A stretch of DNA of 64,000 nt, taken from positions 206,018-270,017 of the forward strand of contig NZ_BIMK01000004.1 of the NCBI RefSeq assembly GCF_004001045.1. The letters run 5' to 3'. A program made the translations under genes and the position numbers. Shown here one piece after another: positions 7,283-15,910 of this stretch (its first letter is position 1; every line of letters begins with the position of its first letter). The notes below the pieces were generated by a model. The model made no database searches. It was not told the DNA's origin and was given only the letters and a program-made list of their open reading frames with translations. This stretch comes from Paenibacillus chibensis (lineage in GTDB: Bacteria; Bacillota; Bacilli; Paenibacillales; Paenibacillaceae).

Positions 7283-8702
7283 GGAAATGGTCATTCATTT
7301 AACGGCCATTCATCACGTATATCTGGCGTTCATCGTGTTCATTATGGCGCTGCTTATTCGGCGGCGGGATACGACGATGATTTGCGTGGCCGGGATTTTC
7401 GCGCTTGGCGTGCTGGCGACAGGCACGCTTAGCGGTTCGGTTTCCGGCATATTCAACTCATTCATTTATGCCACCAAAGAGCTGATGGGCACGATCATGA
7501 TCATATCCATTATTGTGGCGATGAGCCGGGTGTTGATCATTACGGGCATCAACGAGGCCATGGTCGCCCCGCTCACACGCTTCATACGCACGCCGGCGCT
7601 GGCATTCTGGGGCATCGGCATCATTATGATGGTGACGTCCTGGTTTTTCTGGCCCTCGCCGGCGGTTGCCCTGATCGGCGCCGTGCTGCTTCCGGTAGCG
7701 ATCCGCGTCGGCCTGCCCGCGCTTGGCGCCGCGATGGCGATGAACCTGTTCGGCCACGGCATTGCGCTCTCGGGCGACTATATTATCCAGGGGGCGCCGA
7801 AGCTGACGGCCGATGCGGCAGGTCTGCCCGTCACTAGCGTCATGGAAGCGAGCGTGCCGCTCGTCATCGTCATGGGACTCGTGACGACTGTAACCGCCTT
7901 CTGGATGATGCGCAAGGATATGAAGAACGGAACCTGGAGAGACGGCCTGGTTGCCGTCAAAAGCACGGGCAATGTTCTGGCGGCAGACGGGGCGGCAGAC
8001 GAGATCAAGGTCGTATTGCCCTCCAAGATGAAAAAGGGGCTGGCCTTGGTTGTTCTGCTTCTGTTTCTGGCGGACGTGGTTGCGATGTTCCTGCTAAAGC
8101 TACAGGGCGGAGACGCCACCGCGCTTGTTGGCGGCACGGCCGTACTGATCTTGATCGCGGTTTCACTTCTTGCCCACAGAAATCAGGGGCTGGAGAAAAT
8201 CACCACCTACCTGATCGACGGCTTTGTGTTCGGTTTCAAAATTTTCGCTCCGGTCATTCCGATCGCCGCCTTTTTCTATCTTGGCGATGCGGCGTTTACG
8301 GACCTGTTCGGCAAAGTGCTCCCCGAAGCGTCCCATGGCATCGTGAACGACCTTGGGGTCGCGCTGGCGGGCAGCGTGCCGCTGAACGGTGCGGTGGGCG
8401 CGGTGACATCGACCATTACGGGCGCGATTACCGGCCTCGACGGCTCCGGTTTCTCCGGCATCTCGCTCGCAGGCTCCATTGCCCAGCTGTTCGCGGCAGC
8501 GACGCATACGGGCGCGGCGACGTTAACGGCGCTAGGGCAAATCGCCGCGATTTGGGTCGGCGGCGGCACGTTGATTCCGTGGGCACTGATTCCGGCTGCG
8601 GCTATTTGCGGAGTCAGCCCATTCGAGCTGGCTCGCCGCAATTTGAAACCGGTGCTTATCGGGCTTATCGTTACAACCGTCGTGGCCATCTTCCTGATTT
8701 GA
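7281..8702 (+). CDS. Polytopic membrane transporter of unrecognised substrate
   Basis: About 473 residues with 11-12 hydrophobic segments and a hydrophilic loop around residues 200-250. Features resemble ion-transporter-superfamily or gluconate/lactate-type permeases: symmetrical halves and helix-breaking motifs such as FWPSPAVALIGAV, GHGIALSGDYIIQGAP and FAAATHTGAATLTALG. The start is TTG 7281 with AAGGGAG 5 bp upstream; ATG 7287 is an alternative. An upstream frame from 7215 has no binding site. The leader can fold over this start. A strong terminator follows. I cannot name the substrate. Confidence 0.7.
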   Translation: MEMVIHLTAIHHVYLAFIVFIMALLIRRRDTTMICVAGIFALGVLATGTLSGSVSGIFNSFIYATKELMGTIMIISIIVAMSRVLIITGINEAMVAPLTRFIRTPALAFWGIGIIMMVTSWFFWPSPAVALIGAVLLPVAIRVGLPALGAAMAMNLFGHGIALSGDYIIQGAPKLTADAAGLPVTSVMEASVPLVIVMGLVTTVTAFWMMRKDMKNGTWRDGLVAVKSTGNVLAADGAADEIKVVLPSKMKKGLALVVLLLFLADVVAMFLLKLQGGDATALVGGTAVLILIAVSLLAHRNQGLEKITTYLIDGFVFGFKIFAPVIPIAAFFYLGDAAFTDLFGKVLPEASHGIVNDLGVALAGSVPLNGAVGAVTSTITGAITGLDGSGFSGISLAGSIAQLFAAATHTGAATLTALGQIAAIWVGGGTLIPWALIPAAAICGVSPFELARRNLKPVLIGLIVTTVVAIFLI

Positions 8703-8725
8703 TCGTGATATCAAACCTGAACGCG

Positions 8726-8766
8726 AAAAAGCACGATTTCAATGCGCGGTTGAAATCGTGCTTTTT
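8726..8766 (+). terminator. Strong bidirectional terminator
   Basis: A 12-bp stem (GCACGATTTCAA / TTGAAATCGTGC) with flanking AAAAA and TTTTT lies between the convergent transporter and KGG-protein genes. Confidence 0.93.
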
Positions 8767-8796
8767 ATTCTAGATTATGAAGGCATCTTTCCATAT

Positions 8797-8985
8797 TTAG
8801 TTGTTATTACCCCTGGCTTCCCCGCCTTTTCTACCGTTTTCGCGGTAAAAATCCTTGTCATGGTTTTTGGAAGTGGCTTCTCCGCCCTTTTCGCCGATTT
8901 CCTGATAGAATTCTTTGTCATGATTACGTGCCGTTGCTTCTCCGCCTTTGCGACCTGCTTCTTCTCTGGACATTTTGTCTGCCAT
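8797..8985 (-). CDS. KGG-repeat general stress protein (GsiB-like)
   Basis: The 62-residue, very hydrophilic protein has three KGG motifs (GRKGGEATARNHDKEFYQEI, then GEKGGEATSKNHDKDFYREN, then GRKGGEARGNNN), a period of 20 residues. This is the KGG/stress-induced hydrophilic family that includes B. subtilis GsiB and plant Em-like seed proteins, linked to desiccation and general stress. The start is ATG 8985 with AGGGAG 7-8 bp upstream. The longer frame from 9071 lacks a binding site. A sigma-B-like promoter lies upstream. Protective role is inferred from the family. Confidence 0.88.
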   Translation of the reverse strand: MADKMSREEAGRKGGEATARNHDKEFYQEIGEKGGEATSKNHDKDFYRENGRKGGEARGNNN

Positions 8986-9047
8986 TTTAAATCTCTCCCT
9001 TTTAATTGTATTTTTGCAATAATTTGCATCACCGCTACGTTATTTAT

Positions 9048-9073
9048 ATAACCGCGATCGGTGCGTATCAAAC
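9048..9073 (-). promoter_or_regulatory. Sigma-B-like promoter of the KGG stress gene
   Basis: On the minus strand GTTTGA (9073-9068), 14 bp, then GGTTAT (9053-9048) matches the sigma-B pattern GTTTAA-N12-14-GGGTAT with one mismatch in each box. Whether this organism has sigma-B is not known from the window. Confidence 0.45.
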
Positions 9074-9253
9074 AAAAGCTTTGTTATTTCCTGCTTGAAA
9101 ATGCTGGGAAGCGTGAATGCTTGGCAGGTGAGCGGTGGGTCCCGGAACCGGTAGTCTTCTATTACCCGTCTGTTCAGAATGCAATCGGAAATCGGGGAAC
9201 GCCTGCCGGCTATCCGGGTTGTGGGCATTTCGAAAAAACAAAGTATCCATTTA

Positions 9254-9283
9254 TTTACATACGAGTTGAAATGGGATTATATT
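9254..9283 (+). promoter_or_regulatory. Candidate sigma-A promoter for the SRPBCC gene
   Basis: TTTACA (9254-9259), 18 bp, TATATT (9278-9283); each box matches five of six consensus bases. The ATG is 80 bp downstream. Confidence 0.6.
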
Positions 9284-9362
9284 ATATATGTTGATAACGA
9301 TGGACGACTTTGCCAGAGCCGGAGGATATACCTAATACACCTGATTAGGAGGTTGGGATATA

Positions 9363-9830
9363 ATGGATTCATTACCTGCAGAAAAGAAATCCGCAAGCGG
9401 CAATGCTATCAAGCCGGTTGGGAAAACGGCGGCGGCCGGATTTCAAATTGGAGTTCGCAGAACGTTAGCGTTATCTGCTCAAGAAGCGTGGGATCTGCTT
9501 GTTTCTGACGAAGGAATGAGATATTGGATCGGCGAGGTGAACGGCTTTAAGATTACACCTGGACAGACATTTGCTTCGAGCGAAGGCACGACGGGAGAGC
9601 TTCGGATTGTCAAGCCGTTGGAGCAGCTGCGGATGAAATGGCAGCGTGCCGGATGGAAGGAGCCCTCGACGCTTCAAATTCGCATTTTACCGGCTGCGCA
9701 GGGCAGGACAACCATCAGCTTTCATCAGGAGAAGCTGGAGGATATGCAGGCCCGTGAGACCATGAAGCGCTTCTGGGAAGCAGCCTTGGATGGAATCAGC
9801 GAACAGGTGGTACGAATGGGAAACCTATGA
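9363..9830 (+). CDS. SRPBCC / AHSA1-domain protein
   Basis: The 155-residue protein belongs to the SRPBCC (START-like) fold, AHSA1-type. Signs are AQEAWDLLVSDEGMRYWIG near residues 40-60, a strand with LRMKWQRAGWKEPSTLQI, TTISFHQEKL, and the C-terminal helix MKRFWEAALDGISEQVV. Such proteins bind small hydrophobic ligands; no function can be assigned. The first 25 residues are low-complexity (Ala, Lys, Ser). The start ATG 9363 has AGGAGG 12 bp upstream. Stand-alone unit with promoter and terminator. Confidence 0.85.
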   Translation: MDSLPAEKKSASGNAIKPVGKTAAAGFQIGVRRTLALSAQEAWDLLVSDEGMRYWIGEVNGFKITPGQTFASSEGTTGELRIVKPLEQLRMKWQRAGWKEPSTLQIRILPAAQGRTTISFHQEKLEDMQARETMKRFWEAALDGISEQVVRMGNL

Positions 9831-9906
9831 ATCGACTCCGTCATGTGGGCCATAGATTACGCAGCGCTGGCTAAGGGAACATTTCGGGGGAAGCTAATAT
9901 AAAAAA

Positions 9907-9934
9907 GTAAACGGACAGCTCCGGCTGTCCGTTT
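9907..9934 (+). terminator. Probable terminator after the SRPBCC gene
   Basis: AAACGGACAGC pairs with GCTGTCCGTTT around a TCCG loop; the following T-run is short (GTTTAT). The rest of the 300-bp gap to 10130 holds no gene, only the promoter described next. Confidence 0.7.
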
Positions 9935-10078
9935 GTTTATGTCAGTATGATGCCGGATTACGGTAGCCCAGGGTGGGCAGGAATCATGAACTCTATGATC
10001 AATCTGCCGATTTCATAGGTTGGGGGCGAGACTATTTTTCGGTTAAATCTATAAAATTGTGCCGCTGACTCGTACGAG

Positions 10079-10106
10079 ACCTTAGCAGCATACATATCAT
10101 ATCCTA
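10079..10106 (+). promoter_or_regulatory. Sigma-K-like sporulation promoter candidate
   Basis: AC (10079-10080), 17 bp, then CATATCCTA (10098-10106), matching the mother-cell sigma-K pattern AC-N16/17-CATAnnnTA. The expected start of transcription would lie just before the binding site AAGGA (10116-10120) of the gene at 10131. These patterns are short, so a chance match is possible. Confidence 0.4.
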
Positions 10107-10130
10107 TCAATGTCGAAAGGATGTAGAGCG

Positions 10131-10565
10131 ATGCCTACTTTTGATAGTGTGCTCGTCACGGGAAACCAGACGATTAATCAGGATTTGCAGGTCAATGGAA
10201 ACGAAACGGTTGGGGGAAGCATGCAGGTCAACAATAATCAAACGGTTGCAGGCAGTATGCAGGTGGTCGGCGATCAGTCGGTTGCCGGGAATCTCGCGGT
10301 CGGCGGCCTGATTCTGGCCAATACCGATGCGCTTGTGTTCGGCTCCGTCGATGCCGGCAGCACGATCAACGCCGTCTACAGATTGTCGGCGATTTCGCGG
10401 TCGACAACTCCTCCCGGCAGTTTTAGCGCCCAGCAGGTACGTTATTATCCAGCCGTCATGGCCGGACAGCCCGGACTCGTTCTGAATGGCACGGACGGCA
10501 ACAATTATGTGCTGTTTGTCGATGTCAGCGGCGGCACTCCCAACCTGGGCATCATGAAGGCTTAG
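10131..10565 (+). CDS. 12-residue-repeat protein, probable surface or spore-layer structural protein
   Basis: The 144-residue protein starts MPTFDSVLVT and then has four exact 12-residue repeats (GNQTINQDLQVN, GNETVGGSMQVN, NNQTVAGSMQVV, GDQSVAGNLAVG), the kind of pattern that folds as a beta-helix or stalk as in phage tail fibres and spore hairs. A globular C-terminal region of about 85 residues follows, with aromatic and Gly-rich strands. No signal peptide. The start is ATG 10131 (AAGGA 10 bp upstream); ATG 10110 is in frame but without a site. The stop overlaps the stop of the facing glycosylation operon. Role in the spore surface is inferred from the promoter and neighbours. Confidence 0.65.
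   Translation: MPTFDSVLVTGNQTINQDLQVNGNETVGGSMQVNNNQTVAGSMQVVGDQSVAGNLAVGGLILANTDALVFGSVDAGSTINAVYRLSAISRSTTPPGSFSAQQVRYYPAVMAGQPGLVLNGTDGNNYVLFVDVSGGTPNLGIMKA
10161..10304 (+). repeat. Four tandem 36-bp units
   Basis: Four consecutive, diverged 36-bp units encode the four 12-residue repeats with no interruption. Wobble positions differ, so the array is old and not slippage-prone at the DNA level. Confidence 0.85.
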
Positions 10566-11698
10566 GTCGCTTCGATATAGGCTGGACATTTGGCGGAATG
10601 GGGAGCTTCAGCTTTGTCGGCACGGGAAGCAGCTTGGAGGGAATAAAGGCCATTTTCCTCCAAAGCCTGCTTGACCGCTTCCAGGTAACGGTAGCGATAA
10701 TGCCGGTCGGGCTCCAGATAAGCGCCCTCTGCCCATTCGTTCCATGCGTTGATAAACAGGAATTCGCTTTGATAGACGGAAGCTGCCCGGCGGAGCTGCA
10801 AGGATAGGTAATGCCGGAACTTATCCGGCGAGGCCCCGATGCAGCTCTGTCCTTTTTCCGCAAGACGCGGCGTATTATCCCAGTTTACGAAAGCGCCCGG
10901 ATAAACCATTTCGCCGCCGCGATGGGGCGATCTTCCCAGAACCGACTGCCATACGCCGTCATAATCGACGATCAGATGCTGCGAGCGCGCTGTTGTTATA
11001 TAGTTCCACAGGTTTTCGCTATGATGATGTGCAAACGTATAATGGGGCTCGAATTCCACGCTTGCGTCAAACCCCTTTTGCTGCGGGACGGGAAACCCGC
11101 CCAGCGTACGGACAAAATGAATGCCTTCAAGGCCGTTTCCGGCAGCAAGCCTATTCCAGAACTTTAGCATTTCCTCGCAGCGCGGAATATTCCCGGGACG
11201 ATAGATCAGAAAAAGAGGCTTTCCATTCACACGGATATACCTTTCATCCTTAAACGCTTCCAGTAGATCATAAAAATGGTGTTCCCAGTCATGCTCGGTT
11301 CCATAATCCTGCGGCTGCAGGATATGCTGGTTCCCGCCGTCCCATTTGCGAGTCCATGCTTCATTAGCCCAAGACAGGCAGAAAGGGAAATGCGGTTCTC
11401 CCAGCCGCAGAACCTGATTGAACGGTTTTTCTAGCAGACGCTTTCCCTTAAACCAGTAATGATAGTAGCAAAACCCGTATATACCATAGGCGCGAGCCAA
11501 ATCAGCCTGCCACTGCCTTGCTTCGCGATCCGTCAGATCGTAGTAATAATCGTCAAGCGGTTCTTTGGGCTGCATATGTCCCCGGTACAGCGGCCTGCTT
11601 TTGCGTGTATTCGTCCATTCCGTAAAGCCTTCTCCCCACCAGCAGTCATTTTCTGGAATCCGGTGAAACTGGGGCAGCAGAAATGCGATAAGCTTCAA
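10562..11698 (-). CDS. WbsX-like glycan-modifying protein (glycosyl hydrolase 99-like)
   Basis: 378 residues. The opening segment KLIAFLLPQFHRIPENDCWW followed by GEGFTEWTN is the hallmark of the WbsX / GH99-like group found with O-antigen, rhamnan and spore glycan genes. Other conserved parts are YGFCYYHYWFKGKRLLEKP, FCLSWANEAWTRKWDG and FLFINAWNEWAEGAYLEPD. The start is TTG 11698 because AGAGGAGGTG lies 9 bp upstream; the extra 48 residues of the longer frame are not family-like. It lies 31 bp after the CgeB-like gene and is co-transcribed with it. Its stop codon interlocks with that of the repeat protein (TAA on one strand, TAG on the other within TTAG). Confidence 0.85.
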   Translation of the reverse strand: MKLIAFLLPQFHRIPENDCWWGEGFTEWTNTRKSRPLYRGHMQPKEPLDDYYYDLTDREARQWQADLARAYGIYGFCYYHYWFKGKRLLEKPFNQVLRLGEPHFPFCLSWANEAWTRKWDGGNQHILQPQDYGTEHDWEHHFYDLLEAFKDERYIRVNGKPLFLIYRPGNIPRCEEMLKFWNRLAAGNGLEGIHFVRTLGGFPVPQQKGFDASVEFEPHYTFAHHHSENLWNYITTARSQHLIVDYDGVWQSVLGRSPHRGGEMVYPGAFVNWDNTPRLAEKGQSCIGASPDKFRHYLSLQLRRAASVYQSEFLFINAWNEWAEGAYLEPDRHYRYRYLEAVKQALEENGLYSLQAASRADKAEAPHSAKCPAYIEAT

Positions 11699-11729
11699 GG
11701 CTCTAAGCACCTCCTCTAAGGTTGCGATT

Positions 11730-12908
11730 TCAGCCTCTCTGTAACGGCACGATCCTCTGAAGGAGCTCCATGGCCATATGAAGCGGTGAGTAGTCATAGC
11801 GCGTGCGCCAGAGCGCCCTGCTGGCAATGATTCTCCTGCGGTCAACCTCTTCGGAATAATAAGTCAAACATGAATCCAGCTCGGCCGCATCCTGAAACGG
11901 TATGACGTCTTGGCTTGCCTCCATGTATTTGAAAAGATCGGGGTTTGCCTCCACGAGCTGGAACACACCGCAGGCGGCCGCCTCAAACACTCGGCGCTGG
12001 ACAGGCTCCCAGTGGATGATCATATTGGCCCGATTATAGACATCGCGCAAAGGCTCCTTGGAAGAGACGGCAGGAATGAAAGCGGAATATGGCTCCCAGC
12101 CTTTGCCGAGGGCATGCACTTTGAGATCTTGTGAGAAACGCTGAATCAAGCGGATGTATTCTTCATGCAGCTTGCCGGCATTTCCGATAACCAGCAGATC
12201 GCAGCGTTCGGATTCCGTACTCTGTTTGGGCGCAAAGATCTCCGGGTTCGCTGGAAAGGGCAAGTAGTCGGCATGCCTGCATCCTGCCTGCTTATACGAA
12301 GCCAGATGCGAATGATGCTGCGAAAATACATAATTGAAAGCCAGGGCCGTCTGTCTCAGGGAATCGGTGATTCCGTTCTCGTCATTCAGCCATATGGCCG
12401 ATGGGATTTCCGAATGCCGGATCATCTCCAGATCATTGGTGTGAATCGGCTCGGCTCCGCCGATCATCAGCAGGATATCGGGGCGGAGTTTATGCAGAAC
12501 GTCGGCGAAACCCTCATAGGCTTTCACGACAAGCAGTTCTTTGACCAAAAGCCTCAACGCATCGGGGATGGATTGTCCTTCCGCCGGATGTGCAGGTTCG
12601 GATAACGGGGTCACGAGCAGGAGCCGCAGGCTTTTATGGGCGAGCCGAGGGATATCCATTCCCGAATCGACCGGATGCGGCGTTTCTGGCTCCCCCGTCT
12701 CCTCTTCAACAGGGTCGCTTGCCGCGGATGGAGGGAGCGGGGAGGCTTCTTCCACAACGAAAGAAGGCCTAGACCTCCGCCGTTTCTCAATACGGATGGA
12801 GGCGGAGCTTTCTGCCTGCGCGGGTGTGCGGGGTACCTCCCTGACAGCCCGTTTCTTCAAGGAGCGGATGACCGGGCGGCGTTTTGTGGCTCTGTGTTTC
12901 TTTTTCAT
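11730..12908 (-). CDS. CgeB-family glycosyltransferase with basic N-terminal extension
   Basis: 392 residues. Residues 1-100 form a Lys/Arg- and Pro/Glu-rich, probably disordered region (MKKKHRATKRRPVIRSLKKR). The rest resembles CgeB / DUF3880 plus the Glyco_trans_1_2 C-terminal domain: KLRPDILLMIGG, IPSAIWLNDENGITD, QHHSHLASYKQAGC, LVIGNAGKLHEEYI and RVFEAAACGVFQLVE. In B. subtilis CgeB acts in late spore-surface maturation. The start is ATG 12908 with AAAGGGTG 6 bp upstream; ATG 12950 has none. First gene of a two-gene operon with the WbsX-like gene. The acceptor could be the facing repeat protein; that is inference. Confidence 0.8.
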   Translation of the reverse strand: MKKKHRATKRRPVIRSLKKRAVREVPRTPAQAESSASIRIEKRRRSRPSFVVEEASPLPPSAASDPVEEETGEPETPHPVDSGMDIPRLAHKSLRLLLVTPLSEPAHPAEGQSIPDALRLLVKELLVVKAYEGFADVLHKLRPDILLMIGGAEPIHTNDLEMIRHSEIPSAIWLNDENGITDSLRQTALAFNYVFSQHHSHLASYKQAGCRHADYLPFPANPEIFAPKQSTESERCDLLVIGNAGKLHEEYIRLIQRFSQDLKVHALGKGWEPYSAFIPAVSSKEPLRDVYNRANMIIHWEPVQRRVFEAAACGVFQLVEANPDLFKYMEASQDVIPFQDAAELDSCLTYYSEEVDRRRIIASRALWRTRYDYSPLHMAMELLQRIVPLQRG

Positions 12909-13161
12909 AGCGACACCCTTTACGAGAGAATCAGCCTCATTTTGGTTCATTATATGATGGGGAAGGCTCCTGTTACAGGGCAGCTGTGCGTAATGCGCAA
13001 AAATAGGCCGGAGACCCGAGGCGAAGGGAACGGCTCAATTCCTGGCTGGCTCCCCTTGTTTTAACAATGAAATTTTGGGACAATAAAGGCAGACTGACGT
13101 TCTTTTTCTGGTAAAGTAGAGAGGAACTGAATTTTAGGTTTTTGAAAAGAGGAAAGCAGCA

Positions 13162-14259
13162 ATGAACAAACCATCCATTTATGGATTCACTCTCGACCAG
13201 CTGGCCGCATGGCTGGCTGAGCACGGGCATAAAAAATCGCGGGCGTTTCAGGTATGGGACGCATTGTACCGCAAGCGGGTGACCGCATTTTCCGACATGG
13301 CGGACGTGAGACCGGAATGCCAGGAGCTTTTGGCTGAGCATTTTGCCATTCAGACGCTGGAGGAGCATACCAAGCAGGAATCGGCCGACGGCACGGTCAA
13401 ATTCCTGCTTCGTCTTCAGGACGGCAATTTGATCGAGACGGTGCTGATGCGCCATAAATTCGGTCTTTCCGTCTGCGTGACTACGCAGGTGGGCTGCAAT
13501 ATCGGCTGCAGCTTCTGCGCCAGCGGACTGCTGAGCAAGAGCCGCGATCTGACCAGCGGCGAAATCGTGGAGCAGGTGATGAAGGTGCAGCTGCACCTGG
13601 ATCAGCAGAAGCAGGGTGAGCGCGTCAGCCATATCGTCGTTATGGGCATCGGTGAGCCGTTCGATAACTTCGAGCATATGTCCGATTTCATCCGCGTCAT
13701 CCGCGATCATAAGGGGCTGGCGATCGGGCCGCGCCACATTACCGTATCGACCAGCGGTCTGGCGCCTAAAATCCGCGAGTTTGCCGACAGCGATCTCGGC
13801 ACCAACCTGGCGATTTCCCTGCACGCGCCGAACAATGACATCCGCACGCGCATCATGAAGATTAACAAGGCGTATCCGATCGAGCCGCTGATGGAAGCGA
13901 TCGATTACTACTTGGAGAAGACCAATCGCCGGATTACGCTGGAATACATTCTTCTGAAGGACGTTAACGACCAGCCGGAGCATGCGCTGGAGCTGGCGGA
14001 GCTGGTAGGCGACCGCAGATCCATGGCGAACGTGAACCTCATTCCGTACAATCCGGTCGATGAGCACAGCCAGTACCAACGGAGTTCCCAAGAGACGATT
14101 ACGGCTTTCTACGATACGCTGAAAAAGCAAAACGTCAGCTGCAGCGTGCGTCTGGAGCATGGAACAGACATCGATGCCGCCTGCGGACAGCTGCGCAGCA
14201 AGCAGATCCAAAGCGATCGGGCGCGCGCTTCCAAGGCAAGCCAGGCCGCAAACCAATAA
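13162..14259 (+). CDS. rlmN: 23S rRNA (adenine2503-C2)-methyltransferase RlmN
   Basis: 365-residue radical-SAM enzyme that methylates A2503 of 23S rRNA (and tRNA A37 in some bacteria). The CxxxCxxC cluster motif is at residues 112-119 (CNIGCSFC), the conserved Cys of the covalent intermediate is at 341 (DAACGQL), and the RlmN motifs [20 protein letters not shown] and [10 protein letters not shown] are intact. The sequence is RlmN-like rather than Cfr-like in these regions, although the QYQRS segment differs from B. subtilis RlmN. A binding site AGAGGAAAG precedes ATG 13162. Monocistronic. Confidence 0.93.
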   Translation: MNKPSIYGFTLDQLAAWLAEHGHKKSRAFQVWDALYRKRVTAFSDMADVRPECQELLAEHFAIQTLEEHTKQESADGTVKFLLRLQDGNLIETVLMRHKFGLSVCVTTQVGCNIGCSFCASGLLSKSRDLTSGEIVEQVMKVQLHLDQQKQGERVSHIVVMGIGEPFDNFEHMSDFIRVIRDHKGLAIGPRHITVSTSGLAPKIREFADSDLGTNLAISLHAPNNDIRTRIMKINKAYPIEPLMEAIDYYLEKTNRRITLEYILLKDVNDQPEHALELAELVGDRRSMANVNLIPYNPVDEHSQYQRSSQETITAFYDTLKKQNVSCSVRLEHGTDIDAACGQLRSKQIQSDRARASKASQAANQ

Positions 14260-14268
14260 GAGAGCATG

Positions 14269-14304
14269 AGAAGAGCGCAGTCCCCGAAGGGAGCTGCGCT
14301 CTTC
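14269..14304. terminator. Hairpin between rlmN and the DUF423 gene
   Basis: GAAGAGCGCAG and CTGCGCTCTTC form a long stem with further TCCC/GGGA pairing near the loop. The T-run is poor on both sides, so termination is likely but not certain. Confidence 0.6.
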
Positions 14305-14317
14305 GTCATGCATTCCG

Positions 14318-14686
14318 TTATCCTTGCGCTGCGGCAACGATGAAGAGTATCCACCCCGCCAGAAAGGCGACGCCGCCAAGGGGTGTAATGGCGCCTAGCT
14401 TGCGCATGCCGGTGAGGCTCAGAGCATACAGGCTGCCGGAGAACAATACGATCCCCGCTGCGATGAACCAGCCTGCCGTCACCGCAAGGGAGGCGTGCTC
14501 CGACATGCCTGCATAAAGTCCGATCAACACCAGGCCAAGCCCGTGGATCAGATGGTACAGAATGCCTGTCTGGTATGTTTTTTGCTGGGCTTCATTCAGC
14601 TTTTCTTTCAGAGCATGCGCGCCAAAGGCGCCAAGCGCGACCGCGAGAAACAGCATGATGCCGCCGAGTATCAGCATGGTTGACAA
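14318..14686 (-). CDS. DUF423 small membrane protein (YwdK/YgdD-like)
   Basis: About 122 residues with four hydrophobic helices. The N-terminal helix ends with LGAFGAHALKEKL, followed by YQTGILYHLIHGLGL, both typical of DUF423. Function is unknown in all species. The start is TTG 14686 with GAGGTG 6-7 bp upstream; the earlier GTG 14695 overlaps that binding site and ATG 14677 is too far from it. Transcribed toward rlmN. Confidence 0.88.
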   Translation of the reverse strand: MSTMLILGGIMLFLAVALGAFGAHALKEKLNEAQQKTYQTGILYHLIHGLGLVLIGLYAGMSEHASLAVTAGWFIAAGIVLFSGSLYALSLTGMRKLGAITPLGGVAFLAGWILFIVAAAQG

Positions 14687-14941
14687 TTCAATCACCTCTT
14701 ACGCTCATCTTACCGACACCCCGGCATCGGCGTCAACGGCTGCCGTTATTTCGGAGAATTACCCTCTGGCAAGAAAAATTTGTTAATATGGGAATGAAGG
14801 GAAACGGCATACCTATGCGTTCTTTAACAGGTAAACCGTGTATTCGCACACGTATAACAAAGGAGACTTGCTCCATTTTGCAAGCGTTTTTACGAAACAC
14901 CAGGGACCGAAATGGCGGCAAGGGAGAGGTGGGGAAAAGAT

Positions 14942-15910
14942 ATGGAGAGTGTGCATCAGCTCACGCAAAAATTAAAGCAAAACATTGCGAACGTCATCGT
15001 CGGCAAGGAGCATGAAGTGGATCTGCTGCTAACGGCGCTGCTGGCCTCCGGGCATGTGCTGCTGGAGGATGTTCCGGGAACGGGCAAGACGCTGCTGGCC
15101 AAAAGCCTGGCGGCTTCGCTCAGCCTGAGCTTCCAGCGGATTCAGTTTACCCCGGATTTGCTGCCTTCGGATTTGACGGGCATTCATTATTTCAATCAAA
15201 AGGACGGCGACTTTCATTTCCGGCCGGGGCCGCTGTTTGCGGGGATCGTCCTGGCGGACGAGATCAACCGGGCGACTCCGAGAACGCAGTCCAGCCTGCT
15301 GGAGTGCATGGAGGAACGGCAGATCAGCATCGAAGGCAAGACGATGCCGCTCTCAAGCCCGTTCATGGTGCTGGCTACGCAGAACCCGGTGGATAACCAG
15401 GGAACCTTTCCGCTGCCTGAAGCGCAGATGGACCGTTTTCTGATCCGGATGAAGCTGGGTTATCCTTCGGCGGTTGAAGGGGTGGAAATTCTGAAGCGGA
15501 CGGCGGCTGCAGGCAGCCTGCGGGTGGAAGCGGCGGTCCAGACGGCCACCGCAGAAGAGGTGCTGGAGGCGCAGCGGCTGTGCGGAGAGGTACGGATCGC
15601 GGATGACCTGCTGGGTTACATCGTGGCTTTGGCGGAGGCGACCCGGGGTCACGCGGAGACGATGCTGGGCATCAGCCCGCGCGGTACCCAGGCGCTATTG
15701 CGCGCGGCCCAGGCTTATGCAGCGCTGCAGGGAAGAAGCTATGTGCTGCCCGATGATATCAAGCAGCTTGTGCTGCCGGTATGGACGCACCGGCTCGTGC
15801 TCCGCAAACGTCATGAGTCCGGCGGCAGCCAAGCCGAGCGCGTATTGACGGAAATCATGAACAGCATTCCGGTTCCCAGCGAAAAGGAACTGGAAAGCGG
15901 CGTGAAATAA
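14942..15910 (+). CDS. MoxR-type AAA+ ATPase
   Basis: 322 residues. Walker A is in DVPGTGKTLLAKSLA, Walker B in IVLADEINRATPRTQ, sensor 1 in MVLATQNPVDNQGTFPLPEA, followed by the AAA lid domain. MoxR ATPases act as chaperones or activators for von-Willebrand-type or DUF58 proteins. ATG 14942 is chosen; an in-frame ATG at 14912 has a weaker site. It forms a tight operon with the DUF58 gene (stop and start adjoin at 15910/15911). Confidence 0.93.
   Translation: MESVHQLTQKLKQNIANVIVGKEHEVDLLLTALLASGHVLLEDVPGTGKTLLAKSLAASLSLSFQRIQFTPDLLPSDLTGIHYFNQKDGDFHFRPGPLFAGIVLADEINRATPRTQSSLLECMEERQISIEGKTMPLSSPFMVLATQNPVDNQGTFPLPEAQMDRFLIRMKLGYPSAVEGVEILKRTAAAGSLRVEAAVQTATAEEVLEAQRLCGEVRIADDLLGYIVALAEATRGHAETMLGISPRGTQALLRAAQAYAALQGRSYVLPDDIKQLVLPVWTHRLVLRKRHESGGSQAERVLTEIMNSIPVPSEKELESGVK

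Noticed and set aside
9061..9294. 77-codon plus-strand ORF between the KGG and SRPBCC genes
   Set aside because: It runs through both the KGG promoter and the SRPBCC promoter and has no binding site.
12909..12985. Sigma-K or sigma-E promoter before the CgeB-like gene
   Set aside because: CATATAATG is near-consensus for a -10, but no -35 element lies at the required distance, so it was not called.
13162..14259. Cfr-type antibiotic-resistance methyltransferase
   Set aside because: Motifs around the Fe-S cluster and substrate loops follow RlmN rather than Cfr, and there is no sign of mobile DNA nearby.
12973..14379. 468-codon minus-strand ORF across rlmN
   Set aside because: Shadow of rlmN; composition is His/Arg/Gln-rich and rlmN on the plus strand has all catalytic motifs.
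14761..14800. Possible sigma-54 promoter (TGGCAAG ... TTTGT) before moxR
   Set aside because: The spacing and the -12 GC element do not match the sigma-54 consensus.
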